This document shows positions 1-8,192 of a stretch of 64,000 bases of DNA, in pieces. A model generated the notes under the pieces. The model made no database searches and was not told the DNA's origin. It saw nothing but the letters and a program-made list of their open reading frames with translations. Positions within the stretch are counted from its first letter, which is position 1; each line of letters begins with the position of its first letter. The stretch covers positions 1 to 64,000 of the forward strand of contig CAZVTK010000001.1 in the NCBI GenBank assembly GCA_964629765.1, in the 5' to 3' direction. The stretch is from RCIO01 sp964629765. Lineage in GTDB: Bacteria > Pseudomonadota > Alphaproteobacteria > Rhizobiales > Rhizobiaceae. Made by a program: the position numbers and the translations under genes.

Positions 1-314
1 CCGAAGCCAAGGTGCCCTACGACATCGTGCTCGAGATGGACGAGATCAACGAGGATTTCCACGATACCGACGTGGTCATCGTCATCGGCTCCAACGACAT
101 CGTCAATCCGGCCGCGCAGGAGGACCCGAATTCGCCGATCGCCGGCATGCCGGTCCTCGAAGTCTGGAAGGCCAGGCAGGTCTTCGTCTCCAAGCGCGGA
201 CAGGGCACGGGATATTCCGGCATCGAGAACCCGCTGTTCTACAAGGACAATACGCGCATGTATTACGGCGACGCAAAGAAGAGCATCGATCAGCTCCTGC
301 CCAGGATCGACTGA
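1..314 (+). CDS. pntB: NAD(P) transhydrogenase subunit beta, C-terminal fragment (5' end outside window)
   Basis: About 103 codons of the NADP-binding domain III of the proton-translocating transhydrogenase beta subunit are visible; the gene starts upstream of the window. The frame reads EAKVPYDIVLEMDEIN at the window edge, then VIVIGSNDIVNPAAQEDP, SPIAGMPVLEVWKA and the loop KRGQGTGYSGIENPLF, which are the conserved C-terminal blocks of PntB, and closes with GDAKKSIDQLL. PntB sits in the inner membrane and couples proton entry to NADPH formation; domain III is cytoplasmic. An internal GTG at position 12 is not a real start, because the conserved frame continues upstream of it. Confidence 0.95.
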   Translation, partial: EAKVPYDIVLEMDEINEDFHDTDVVIVIGSNDIVNPAAQEDPNSPIAGMPVLEVWKARQVFVSKRGQGTGYSGIENPLFYKDNTRMYYGDAKKSIDQLLPRID

Positions 315-398
315 CCGGACCGGGTATCCACCGGATGCGCCGCGCCGGGCAGGCCGGCGCCGGTCCTGAATGCAGGCATCGTCCGGGCATCTCGATTT

Positions 399-439
399 AT
401 CCTTGCAAAGAGGGAATTTCACTCCATAATTGCAAGGAT
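399..439. repeat. 10-bp inverted repeat straddling the start of the DUF4143 gene
   Basis: ATCCTTGCAA (399-408) and TTGCAAGGAT (430-439) are perfect reverse complements 21 bp apart. The right arm runs into the ATG at 438. The spacer is locally AT-rich compared with its surroundings. The placement suggests an operator or an mRNA hairpin controlling the downstream gene. No obvious Shine-Dalgarno other than AAGGA in the right arm is seen. Confidence 0.5.
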
Positions 440-1598
440 GATTGAACGTCGTATCGCTGCGGAACTCTCCGAACTGCTGGACGGCACGCCTGCCGTCGCC
501 TTGCTCGGTCCCCGGCAGGTCGGCAAGACCACCCTCGCATTGGCCATTGCCGAGCAGCGGCCCTCGATCTATCTCGATCTGGAATCCGATACGGATCGCG
601 CCCGCCTCGCCGAGCCGGAGCTCTACCTGGCCGAGCACGAGGACAAGCTGGTCATCCTGGACGAGGTGCACCGGCTGCCGGAGCTTTTCCGGAACCTGCG
701 CGGGCTGATCGACCGCGGCCGGCGCCGTGGCCGGAAAGCCGGGCGCTTCCTGCTGCTGGGGTCGGCCTCCATCGATCTCCTCAAGCAGTCGGGCGAAACC
801 CTTGCCGGGCGCATCGCCTATCTCGAAATGCATCCGATCGACGGCCTGGAGGTCGAAGCCCGCGAGCTCGGCTCGCTCTGGGTGCGCGGGGGCTTTCCCG
901 ACAGTTTTCTGGCGGCCAGCGACCGCGCCAGCCAGCGGTGGCGGCTGGATTTCATCCGCACCTATCTGGAGCGCGACATCCCGTTGCTGGGCCCGCGCAT
1001 CCCGGCGGAGACGCTACGCCGCTTCTGGACCATGCTGGCGCATCACCAAGGCGGGCTGCTCAATGCCGCCGAATTCGCGCGCGCGCTCGGCGTCGACGGC
1101 AAGACCGTCGCGTCCTATCTCGACCTGCTCGTCGATCTGCTGCTGGTCCGACGGCTGGAGCCCTGGCATGCCAATATCGGCAAGCGCCTGGTCAAATCAC
1201 CCCGCGTCTATGTCCGCGACAGCGGGCTCACCCACGCCTTGCTGGGCCTCGGCACGCAGGAGGGCGTGCTCGGGCACCCGGTCGCCGGCGCCTCCTGGGA
1301 GGGCTTCGCGATCGAAACCCTCGCCGCAACGGCCCCTGCCGGCACGCAAGCCAATTTCTACCGCACGGCGGCGGGCGCGGAGATCGACCTGCTGCTCGCC
1401 CTGCCGGGCCAGCGCCTCTGGGCCATCGAAATCAAGCGAAGCCTGACGCCGAAGGTGGAACGGGGCTTCTACCAGGCGTGTGAAGATCTCGCCCCGGAGC
1501 GGCGCATCGTCGTGTACCCGGGATCGGAACGTTTCCCGCTCCCGCATGGTGTCGAGGCAATGCCCCTGCAAGACGCCGGCCGGGAACTGCTCGGCTGA
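438..1598 (+). CDS. AAA family ATPase with C-terminal DUF4143 domain
   Basis: A 386-residue protein with an AAA_14-type ATPase domain followed by DUF4143. Walker A is GPRQVGKTT (residues 24-32) and Walker B is LVILDEVHR (D75, E76). The C-terminal part has the YVRDSGLTHALLG block and a possible PD-(D/E)xK-like core, EIDLLLALPG...AIEIKRS. The family is widespread and poorly characterised; members are often solitary, laterally moved genes. It stands alone here, downstream of pntB, and shows no metabolic link to its neighbours. The ATG at 438 is chosen because AAGGA of the inverted repeat lies just upstream and the conserved N-terminus MIERRI starts there. Confidence 0.85.
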   Translation: MIERRIAAELSELLDGTPAVALLGPRQVGKTTLALAIAEQRPSIYLDLESDTDRARLAEPELYLAEHEDKLVILDEVHRLPELFRNLRGLIDRGRRRGRKAGRFLLLGSASIDLLKQSGETLAGRIAYLEMHPIDGLEVEARELGSLWVRGGFPDSFLAASDRASQRWRLDFIRTYLERDIPLLGPRIPAETLRRFWTMLAHHQGGLLNAAEFARALGVDGKTVASYLDLLVDLLLVRRLEPWHANIGKRLVKSPRVYVRDSGLTHALLGLGTQEGVLGHPVAGASWEGFAIETLAATAPAGTQANFYRTAAGAEIDLLLALPGQRLWAIEIKRSLTPKVERGFYQACEDLAPERRIVVYPGSERFPLPHGVEAMPLQDAGRELLG

Positions 1599-1626
1599 GC
1601 GGGCAGGCAGCGCCTCGGCTGAACCC

Positions 1627-1898
1627 CTAGAGCCTTTCATGGCTACACGGAATCGTTCTGCCGAAGCGATTTCGGGCCAAGGTCGAGGGCTTCGGCGAAG
1701 GTCGTATCGGGATACGGCCGAGACGAAGACCGAAGGATTTGGCCCGAAAGCGTCCGGCCCGAAGGGTTTCCCGCTGGCGGGCGACCGCGGCGTCAGCCCA
1801 CTCGGCCGTATCCCGATACGACCGTCGTGGGCTTCCTGGCGGATCGCCTCGCCATCGAGGAAACAGAACTGTTTCCGTGTAACCATGAAAGGCTCTAG
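1627..1898. mobile_element. MITE-like element 1 (~270 bp, imperfect terminal inverted repeats, no ORF)
   Basis: The left end (1627-1660) and right end (1864-1898) are near-perfect inverted copies of about 34 bp, starting CTAGAGCCTTTCATGG on each strand and differing by a few bases. An inner inverted repeat (GTATCGGGATACGGCCGAG at about 1706 and its complement near 1804) gives a nested stem. TA is found at both outer edges, as expected for an IS630/Tc1-mariner-type target duplication. There is no coding capacity. Its length and inner block (GAAAGCG...GGCCCGAAGGGTT) match the second element at 2728-2999. The right terminus supplies the TAG stop of the adjacent crotonase gene. Confidence 0.65.
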
Positions 1899-2710
1899 CG
1901 GCGGTTGGAGTACAGCGGATTGGCGCGGCTTGCCGCCTCGTAGACGGGGGCGCGCTTTTCCCGGAAGGCGGCCAGCGCCTCCTTCGAATCCCCGAACCCG
2001 CTCATCCTCACCGTCGCATCCTGCTCGAACTCGTAGCCGCTGCGCAGATCCATCCACTCGATGCGGTCCAGCACCTGCTTGGCGACGCGCGTGGCCGTGG
2101 GGCTGAAGGAGGCGATGCGGCGGGCAAAGCCCAGCGCCTTGTCCATCAGCTCCTCCGGCTCGCAGACGAAGACGCAGCCGCCGGCTTCCTTGAGCTCGGC
2201 GGCCGACAGGTGCTCGCTGGTGAAGAACATCCGCCTGACCAGCGGACCCGGCGCGATGCGCGCCAGATGCCGCGCGCCGCCCATCACGCCGACCGTCAGC
2301 TCCGGCAGCCCGAACCGGGCAGTCCTGGCCGCCACCACGAAGTCGCAGGAGGCCGCGATCGCCAGACCCGTGCCGAGCGCCACTCCGTGAACCGCGCCGA
2401 TGACCGGAACCTTGCATTCGGCGATGGCGAAGAACGCTTCGCGAACCCGCCACATGCGCTCGACGCCGTTCTCGGGCGTCATGGTCGCGAACTCGTCCAG
2501 ATCGTTGCCGCCGCAGAAATGCGACCCGTTTCCGGCAAGCACGACCGCGCGGACGTCGGGGCCGATCCGGTCGATGTCGGAAAACAGGTCGGCGATCTCG
2601 ATATACATGTCGCGGTCGACGGCGTTCACCGGCGGCCGGCCGAGCCTGACCGTCGCCACGCCCCTGTCGTCGAGCTCGAATTGCAGATCCTGATATTGCC
2701 TGGCGCTCAT
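1895..2710 (-). CDS. enoyl-CoA hydratase/isomerase (crotonase) family protein
   Basis: A 271-residue crotonase-fold protein acting on an acyl-CoA in the cytoplasm. The oxyanion-hole block is GSHFCGGNDLDEF. The segment equivalent to Glu144 of rat hydratase reads GTGLAIAASCD (Ala in place of Glu), while the second acidic residue is kept in FGLPELTVG. One glutamate only is more typical of isomerases or other crotonases than of true hydratases. The start is MSARQYQDL at 2710, preceded by an AAGGTGG ribosome site. It probably belonged to the operon of the LivHMGF transporter upstream, now separated by a MITE. Its TAG stop lies on the end of MITE 1. Confidence 0.85.
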   Translation of the reverse strand: MSARQYQDLQFELDDRGVATVRLGRPPVNAVDRDMYIEIADLFSDIDRIGPDVRAVVLAGNGSHFCGGNDLDEFATMTPENGVERMWRVREAFFAIAECKVPVIGAVHGVALGTGLAIAASCDFVVAARTARFGLPELTVGVMGGARHLARIAPGPLVRRMFFTSEHLSAAELKEAGGCVFVCEPEELMDKALGFARRIASFSPTATRVAKQVLDRIEWMDLRSGYEFEQDATVRMSGFGDSKEALAAFREKRAPVYEAASRANPLYSNRR

Positions 2711-2727
2711 GCGGGAATGCCACCTTC

Positions 2728-2999
2728 TAGAGTCTGTTATAAGCCGTGGATGGGGTTGCGCTGCTGCCGGTTTTGGCCCGCCCGGCAGGAGCCGGTCGCA
2801 GACCGGTATCGGGCATACCTGCAAGACCGGCGACGAACCGGTGGGCCAAAAGCGGCGCAGCCCGAAGGGTTGAGCGGCGAAGGCCGCCTGATGCGTCGAA
2901 AGGCTTGCCGGTATGCCCGATACCGGTCTGCGCCTTCCTCCTGTCATGCGGTCTTCGTCGCTCAACGCAGCCTCCATGCACGGCTCATAACAGGCTCTA
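2728..2999. mobile_element. MITE-like element 2 (272 bp, imperfect terminal inverted repeats, no ORF)
   Basis: The left end TAGAGTCTGTTATAAGCC and the right end, read on the minus strand as TAGAGCCTGTTATGAGCC, are inverted repeats of about 26 bp with 3-4 mismatches. The inner inverted pair is GCAGACCGGTATCGGGCATAC-like (around 2810 and 2915; the arms match over about 20 bp). The central block AAAAGCGGCGCAGCCCGAAG resembles the centre of element 1. TA is present at both edges. No gene is carried. It lies between livF and the crotonase gene; its right edge forms the livF TAG stop and its left edge lies 18 bp upstream of the crotonase ATG. Confidence 0.65.
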
Positions 3000-3695
3000 A
3001 ACTGCGAGATATTTGCTCTTGACCCCGGGGTCCGCATCGAAGTCGGCCCATGAGCCCTGGAAGACGATGCGGCCGGTCTCGAGCACGTAGACATGCTCGG
3101 TGCACTGGCGCGAGAACCAGATGTTCTGCTCGCACAGGCAGAGGCTGCCGCCACGGTCCACGATGTCCTTCACATGCTGGACGAGGGATTCGACGATGAT
3201 CGGCGCAAGCCCTTCCGTCGGCTCGTCAAGCAGCAGCAGGCTGGGCGCCGCAGCATCGGCCCGCGCCAGGGCGAGAAGCTGCTGCTGCCCGCCGGACAGC
3301 ACGCCGCCCAGCCGGTCGCGGATGGGCACGAGCATGTCGTAGCGGTCGACCACGGCGCCCGCCGTCTCCTTCCGGGCGTTGCCCGATCCGCGCAGCGCCA
3401 TCTCGATGTTCTCGGTGACGGTGAGGTCAGGCAGTATCTGCCTGTCTTCCGGCACCAGGCAGATGCCCAGGCGGGCGCGGCGATGGACCGGCAGCGCCGA
3501 GATGTCCCGTCCCTGCCAGGCGATTCCTCCCCTCGTGGAGGGACCGGCGCCGAGAATGCTCTTGAGCAAGGTCGACTTGCCGGCGCCATTGCGGCCCAGC
3601 ACGGCGACGCGGCTGCCGCTCCCGATCCGCAGGTCTATGCCCTGAAGCACGTGGCTGTCGCCGTAGAAGGCGTCGAGCCCCCTGACCTCAAGCAT
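2997..3695 (-). CDS. livF: branched-chain-amino-acid-type ABC transporter ATP-binding protein (LivF type)
   Basis: A 232-residue ATPase of the HAAT transporter family. Walker A is GRNGAGKST (residues 34-42), the signature is LSGGQQQLLALARA, and Walker B is LLLLDEPTEGL, followed by a switch histidine region reading LCEQNIW. The length is normal for LivF. It overlaps the end of livG by 8 bp (ATGCTTGA), so translation is probably coupled. It works with livG and the fused LivHM permease to import a substrate, probably the organic acid degraded by the nearby CoA-dependent enzymes. The TAG stop is on the terminus of MITE element 2. Confidence 0.9.
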   Translation of the reverse strand: MLEVRGLDAFYGDSHVLQGIDLRIGSGSRVAVLGRNGAGKSTLLKSILGAGPSTRGGIAWQGRDISALPVHRRARLGICLVPEDRQILPDLTVTENIEMALRGSGNARKETAGAVVDRYDMLVPIRDRLGGVLSGGQQQLLALARADAAAPSLLLLDEPTEGLAPIIVESLVQHVKDIVDRGGSLCLCEQNIWFSRQCTEHVYVLETGRIVFQGSWADFDADPGVKSKYLAV

Positions 3696-4485
3696 GGAAG
3701 GCCTCCTTGCCGAGATAGATCTCCTTCACGACGGGGTTCTCCTTGACCTCGAGCGGAAGCCCGTTGGCGACGACCCGTCCCTGGTTCATGACCATCAGCC
3801 GGTCGGCGAGGCGGAAGATGAAATCCATGTCGTGCTCGGTGAGCACGATGGTCAGCCGGTAGTCGGTCTTGATCCTGGTGATGAGGTCGACGATCTGCCG
3901 CCGCTCGTGCTGCGACATACCGGCGGTGGGCTCGTCGAGGAACAGCATCGCCGGCTCGAGCGCGAGCACCATGGCGAGCTCGAGCCGCTTGCGGTCGCCG
4001 AGCGAGAGATGGCCCGCCTCGCTCTTCCAGTGGTCGACGAGTCCGAGCTGCTCCAGCCACATCACCGCCTCGTCGAGCACCTCGCCCGAGGGCCGCACGC
4101 CGAACATCCCGCCGCGCTCTCCGCGCGAGCGGCGGCGCGCCTCGATCGCCACCACCACATTGTCCAGCGCGCTGAACTTCGAGAAGGTCCGGGCCACCTG
4201 GAACGTGCGGCCGAGGCCGAGGCCGACACGCCGGTCCGCCGACATGTCCGAAATGTCCTCGCCGCGGAAACGGCACCGGCCCGACGTGCTGCGGGTTTCG
4301 CCGGTGAGCACCTTGAACAGCGTGGTCTTTCCGGCGCCGTTCGGTCCGATGATGGCGAAGACGCGATCGGGATCGACCTCGAAGCTGACATCGGTCAGGG
4401 CCTGGAACCCGCCGAACTTCTTGCCGATGGCGCGCGCTTCCAGGATCGGCATCCTCTGGACTCCCGCCTCGCCGCCCATGCTCAT
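3688..4485 (-). CDS. livG: branched-chain-amino-acid-type ABC transporter ATP-binding protein (LivG type)
   Basis: A 265-residue ATPase. Walker A is GPNGAGKTT (47-55), there is a GLGRTFQVARTF block typical of LivG/UrtD, the signature is the slightly degenerate LSLGDRKRLELAMVLA, Walker B is MLFLDEPTAGM, and it is followed by VLTEHDMDFIF. The start is set at MSMGGEAG (4485), because its ATG overlaps the permease stop as ATGA; a later start MPILEARAI (4452) is also possible. It is the second gene of a permease-livG-livF operon. Confidence 0.9.
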   Translation of the reverse strand: MSMGGEAGVQRMPILEARAIGKKFGGFQALTDVSFEVDPDRVFAIIGPNGAGKTTLFKVLTGETRSTSGRCRFRGEDISDMSADRRVGLGLGRTFQVARTFSKFSALDNVVVAIEARRRSRGERGGMFGVRPSGEVLDEAVMWLEQLGLVDHWKSEAGHLSLGDRKRLELAMVLALEPAMLFLDEPTAGMSQHERRQIVDLITRIKTDYRLTIVLTEHDMDFIFRLADRLMVMNQGRVVANGLPLEVKENPVVKEIYLGKEAFHA

Positions 4486-6443
4486 CGACGCCCCATCATG
4501 GCGGCGGCGCGCCGCCACCCGTCGGCAAGCAGGCCGAGCAGGCCGGACGGGGCGAGCAGCACGATGATGAGCAGGATCACGCCGGTGATGAACTCCGACA
4601 TGCCGGCCAGCGTGCGCGTGGAGTATTCGACCATGGAGAAGACCAGCGCGCCGACCGCCGGCCCCCAGAAGGTCGACGCGCCGCCGAGCAGCGCATTGAG
4701 CATCGGCGCGGCCGATTTCGCCACGCCCAGGCTCTCCGGCGTGACGATCTGGGTCAGGGGCGCCGCAAGGCCGCCGATCACCGCCGCAAGCCCGCTCGCC
4801 GCGACGAAGGCCATGAGGCGGTAGCGGTTGATGTTGATGCCGATGAAGGCGGCGCGCTCCGGGTCCTGATGGATGGACCGCAAGGTGCGGCCGAAGGCGT
4901 TGTGGGTGAGCAGCCACATGACGAGGGCGAGCACCGCGAAGGCCGCGCACAGGAACCAGTAATAGGCCGCGTTCGATCGCAGCGAGAGCTCGAACAGCCC
5001 GAAGTCGAGGACCGGGCGCGGGATCGCGCTGATGCCTTCGTCATAGCCCAGCGTGCCGCTGTAGCTGATGAGGATGCGGATGATCTCGGCGAGGGCGAGC
5101 GTCAGGATGGCGAGTTGCAGCGCGCCCGAACGCCGCAGGGCCAGGAAGCCGATGAGCACCGCGATCACCATGCCGATCGCGCCGGCGCCGACGAGGCCGG
5201 CGAAGAACGGAATGGCGGTATTCTCCTTGAGCACGAGCGCGATCGCATAGGCGCCTATCCCGAAGAAGGCGGCATGGCCGAAGGTCGCCAGGCCCGCATA
5301 GCCGAACAGCAGGTTCCACGAGAGCGCGAACAGCGCCTCCAGCAGCACGAAGCCGGCGATGAACATCAGGCCGTCATTGGCCCACCACGGCACGGTCACC
5401 GCCACGGCTGCGACCAGCGCGCCGACCGCCAGCGAGCCGGTCGACCAGCCGGCGTCCAGGCGCGCGCGCGCGCCCTGCCGGACGGCGGCGGCCGGGCGGT
5501 TCGCCCGCGCCTCGTCCCGGGCGGGCGGGCGCCGCTTCAGCCAGTCGAAGAAGCCGCCCTGCGGAGCGCCGGCCATGGCCGCGCCGGTGGGCACGATGCC
5601 TTGCGGGCGGACCAGCAATATCAGGATGATGGCGATGTAGAAGGCCATGCTCGGCACGTATTTCGAGCCGATCGACTCGGCGAAGCCGAGCAGCAGGGCC
5701 GCGATGAAGGCGCCGCGGATGCTGCCCAGCCCGCCCACGATCACGACGGTGAAGGCCTGGATGATGATCGAGTTGCCCAGCGTGGGCTGCAATGTCTGGT
5801 TCGGGACGAGAACCGCGCCGGCGAATCCGGCCAGGAAGAAGGAGAGGCCGACGGCGATCATGACATATCGCCGCGTGTCGTAGCCGAACACGCTCATGAT
5901 CCACGCATTGGCGGCGACCGAGCGGACGACCTTGCCGAGCCACATGCGCGTCAGCAGCAATTCGAGCGCGACGAACACGAAAATGCCGACGGCAATGGCG
6001 AAGACGGAGAATTGCGGAACGATCAGGCGTCCGAGGAAGAAGGCGCCGTCGAGGGAAGAGGGCGGGCTGATGGAGATGAAGTTCGAGCCGAATATGAGCT
6101 TCACCGCGCCCTGGACCGCGATCATCAGCGCGAAGGTGGCGATGAGCGCCACCGCCTCGTCGACATGGCGGAGGCGGCGGAAGACCAGCATGTCGATGAC
6201 CAGCCCGATCAGCCCGACCGCGCAGCCGCCCACGAGGCCGATCAGCAGGAAGTAGCCGGGGCCGAACGCGGTCTGCGCGAGAAACATCGCGGCGACATAG
6301 GCGCCGAGCATGATGAAGGTGCCCTGCGCGAAATTCAGGATTCGCAACACGCCGAACAGCAGCGTCAGTCCCGCCGCGTTCAGGAAAAGCGTCATGGCGA
6401 TCGTGATGCCGCTGACGAACATCGAGGCAATCTGAAGAGTCAA
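4482..6443 (-). CDS. fused LivH-LivM branched-chain-amino-acid-type ABC permease
   Basis: A 653-residue membrane protein, about twice the length of a single HAAT permease. Residues 1-295 are LivH-like (NAAGLTLLFGVLRILNFAQG, VGGLGSIRGAFIAALLLG, LVRPQGI). A charged Pro/Arg/Ala-rich linker follows (about 300-345). Residues 350-653 are LivM-like (LSWNLLFGYAGLATFGHAAF, LRSIHQDPERAAFIGI, LLGGASTFWGPAVGA). The fusion yields both halves of the inner-membrane channel in one chain. It is the first gene of an operon with livG and livF. The binding protein is not adjacent; the candidate is at 11930-13189. Confidence 0.9.
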   Translation of the reverse strand: MTLQIASMFVSGITIAMTLFLNAAGLTLLFGVLRILNFAQGTFIMLGAYVAAMFLAQTAFGPGYFLLIGLVGGCAVGLIGLVIDMLVFRRLRHVDEAVALIATFALMIAVQGAVKLIFGSNFISISPPSSLDGAFFLGRLIVPQFSVFAIAVGIFVFVALELLLTRMWLGKVVRSVAANAWIMSVFGYDTRRYVMIAVGLSFFLAGFAGAVLVPNQTLQPTLGNSIIIQAFTVVIVGGLGSIRGAFIAALLLGFAESIGSKYVPSMAFYIAIILILLVRPQGIVPTGAAMAGAPQGGFFDWLKRRPPARDEARANRPAAAVRQGARARLDAGWSTGSLAVGALVAAVAVTVPWWANDGLMFIAGFVLLEALFALSWNLLFGYAGLATFGHAAFFGIGAYAIALVLKENTAIPFFAGLVGAGAIGMVIAVLIGFLALRRSGALQLAILTLALAEIIRILISYSGTLGYDEGISAIPRPVLDFGLFELSLRSNAAYYWFLCAAFAVLALVMWLLTHNAFGRTLRSIHQDPERAAFIGININRYRLMAFVAASGLAAVIGGLAAPLTQIVTPESLGVAKSAAPMLNALLGGASTFWGPAVGALVFSMVEYSTRTLAGMSEFITGVILLIIVLLAPSGLLGLLADGWRRAAAMMGRR

Positions 6444-6529
6444 CCGCTCCCTCCCCTCGCAGCCAAACCCGGTTGCATCCCTTTTTCGCCGGACATTGTC
6501 CGCTGACGAGTCGGGCGCCGGAGGTTAAT

Positions 6530-6550
6530 GTATCAGTCCCGGCATGATAC
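6530..6550. promoter_or_regulatory. candidate operator GTATCA-N9-TGATAC between livHM and tetR
   Basis: GTATCA (6530-6535) and TGATAC (6545-6550) form a perfect 6-bp dyad with a 9-bp spacer in the 274-bp divergent promoter region between the permease gene (minus) and the tetR-type gene (plus). TetR-family regulators commonly bind such dyads in the region next to their own gene. The assignment is inferred from position only, and the arms are short. Confidence 0.3.
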
Positions 6551-6717
6551 GGGTTCGGCTCCGCCGATATGTCACTCGTTGAGGGGACCGAATGCGGCCA
6601 TCCGGCGTGTAGGATTGTCGCACGGGCACGGACGGGAGGATTGATCTCCGCGGAGACATCCGTAAAGGGCAAATGCCGCGGGGCGCCATGGCCCTTGCAA
6701 CATAACGAGACGACCCA

Positions 6718-7347
6718 ATGAGAACTTCAGGATCGAGCAGAGACAAAACCTGGAAGACGATCCGCGAGAAGGGGATAGAGCTGCTTTCCCTGCACGGCTA
6801 CGAGAAGATGAACATCAGGATGCTCGCCCGCGAGGCGGGCCTGCAGGGCGGCTCCCTATACAACTATTTCAACAGCAAGGAAGATTTCCTGTCCATGATC
6901 GTCTGCGAGATCATGGAGAACCTCCTCGATTCGATCACGGAGGAGCTGGAGCCGCTGAGCGACCCCGTCGAGCGGGTGTCGCGCTTCACGCATCTGATGG
7001 TCACTTGGCACACGGAGCATCGGAACGAGGCCTTCGTCGCCCACATGGAGGTGCGCAACGTCTCGACCGAGCGCTACGAGGAATATGTGGAGCTGAGACG
7101 GGCCTTCGGCACGATCCTCAAGGACATCATCCGCAACGGCAATGCGCGCGGCGACTTCAAGGTCGCGGACGTCGACACGACCGCGCTGGCGATCCTCACG
7201 ATGCTGGCGGGCATATCGAACTGGTATCGCGAGCACGGCCGCCTCGGCAAGGAGGAGCTGGCGCGCGAGCATGTCGCGATCGTCTTGAAGATCCTCGCAT
7301 GCAAGCCGGCGGTGCTGAAGGCCGCGCTGGTCGCCGAGCAGGCATGA
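6718..7347 (+). CDS. TetR/AcrR family transcriptional regulator
   Basis: A 209-residue regulator. The N-terminal HTH covers about residues 10-60 (GIELLSLHGYEKMNIRMLAR, GLQGGSLYNYFNSKEDF). The C-terminal ligand domain resembles TetR_C families found in KstR2-type regulators of CoA-thioester catabolism (AFVAHMEVRNVSTERYEEYV). It is divergent from the transporter operon and 25 bp upstream of an SDR. The ligand is likely an acyl-CoA intermediate, which is inference. It is the best candidate in this window for the protein that binds the ACAAACGNNCGTTTGT-like sites at 18.9, 24.15 and 31.5 kb. Confidence 0.88.
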   Translation: MRTSGSSRDKTWKTIREKGIELLSLHGYEKMNIRMLAREAGLQGGSLYNYFNSKEDFLSMIVCEIMENLLDSITEELEPLSDPVERVSRFTHLMVTWHTEHRNEAFVAHMEVRNVSTERYEEYVELRRAFGTILKDIIRNGNARGDFKVADVDTTALAILTMLAGISNWYREHGRLGKEELAREHVAIVLKILACKPAVLKAALVAEQA

Positions 7348-7372
7348 GGCCCAAGGGAGCCCCGATCTGCGC

Positions 7373-8182
7373 ATGACAGGCTTCGAGAGCATGTTCTCCA
7401 CCGCCGGCAAGACGGCGCTCGTCACCGGCGGCTCGGCCGGCATCGGCATGGCGATCGCCCGTGCGCTGGCGCATTCGGGGGCGCGGGTCCTGATCGTCTC
7501 GCGCAAGGAAGCCGCCTGCCGCGAGGCCGCCGGCTCCATCAACGCGGAGAAACCCGCGGGCCGGGTGGAGCCGTTGCCCGGAGACGTCGGAACCGAACAG
7601 GGTATCCTCGATATCGTCGCGTCCGTCGGGCGCGCCGCCGACAGGCTGGCGATCCTGGTCAACAATGCGGGCAAGACCTGGGGCGCGCCGCTGGAAAGCT
7701 TTCCCTACAAGGCGTGGGGCGAGGTGATCAACGTCAACGTCGCGGGTCCGTTCGCACTGATCCAGGGTCTGCTGCCGCTGCTGAAGGCAGCGGCCACGCC
7801 CGGGGACCCGGCCCGGGTGGTCAATATCGGCTCCATGGTGGGCGACAGGCCCGTGGCCGAATCCGCCTATTCTTACGCCGCGTCCAAGGCCGCGATGCAC
7901 CACCTGACGCGCATACTGGCCTATGAGCTCGCCGGCCAGCACGTCACGGTGAACGCGATCGCGCCCGGCGTCTTCGAGAGCCGGATGACGGCCTTCGTGA
8001 CCAGGGACGCCGAACGCCGGAAGCAGACGAGCTCGCGGATCCCCATGCGCCGCATGGGCAGCGACGCCGACATAGCCGGGCCGATCGCGCTCCTGTGCGG
8101 CCGGGCCGGCAGCTACATCACGGGCGCCGTGCTGCCCGTGGACGGCGGGCTGGGCATCCTTCCGCCGGCCGAGCTGTTCTGA
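7373..8182 (+). CDS. SDR family NAD(P)-dependent oxidoreductase
   Basis: A 269-residue classical short-chain dehydrogenase/reductase. The cofactor motif is TGGSAGIG, the NNAG motif is present, and the catalytic region is IGSMVGD followed by YSYAASKAA with the YxxxK pair. The C-terminus VDGGLGI is typical. It follows the TetR gene in the same direction with a 25-bp gap and is probably co-transcribed with it. The likely role is oxidation or reduction of a hydroxy/keto-acyl-CoA intermediate; the substrate is not deducible. Confidence 0.88.
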   Translation: MTGFESMFSTAGKTALVTGGSAGIGMAIARALAHSGARVLIVSRKEAACREAAGSINAEKPAGRVEPLPGDVGTEQGILDIVASVGRAADRLAILVNNAGKTWGAPLESFPYKAWGEVINVNVAGPFALIQGLLPLLKAAATPGDPARVVNIGSMVGDRPVAESAYSYAASKAAMHHLTRILAYELAGQHVTVNAIAPGVFESRMTAFVTRDAERRKQTSSRIPMRRMGSDADIAGPIALLCGRAGSYITGAVLPVDGGLGILPPAELF

Positions 8183-8192
8183 ACCGCCGCCG

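Noticed and set aside
4869..6506. Long plus-strand open frame (545 codons) opposite the LivHM permease
   Set aside because: It is rich in Arg, Glu, His and Asp with no recognisable motif and mirrors the GC-rich third positions of the permease gene on the other strand.
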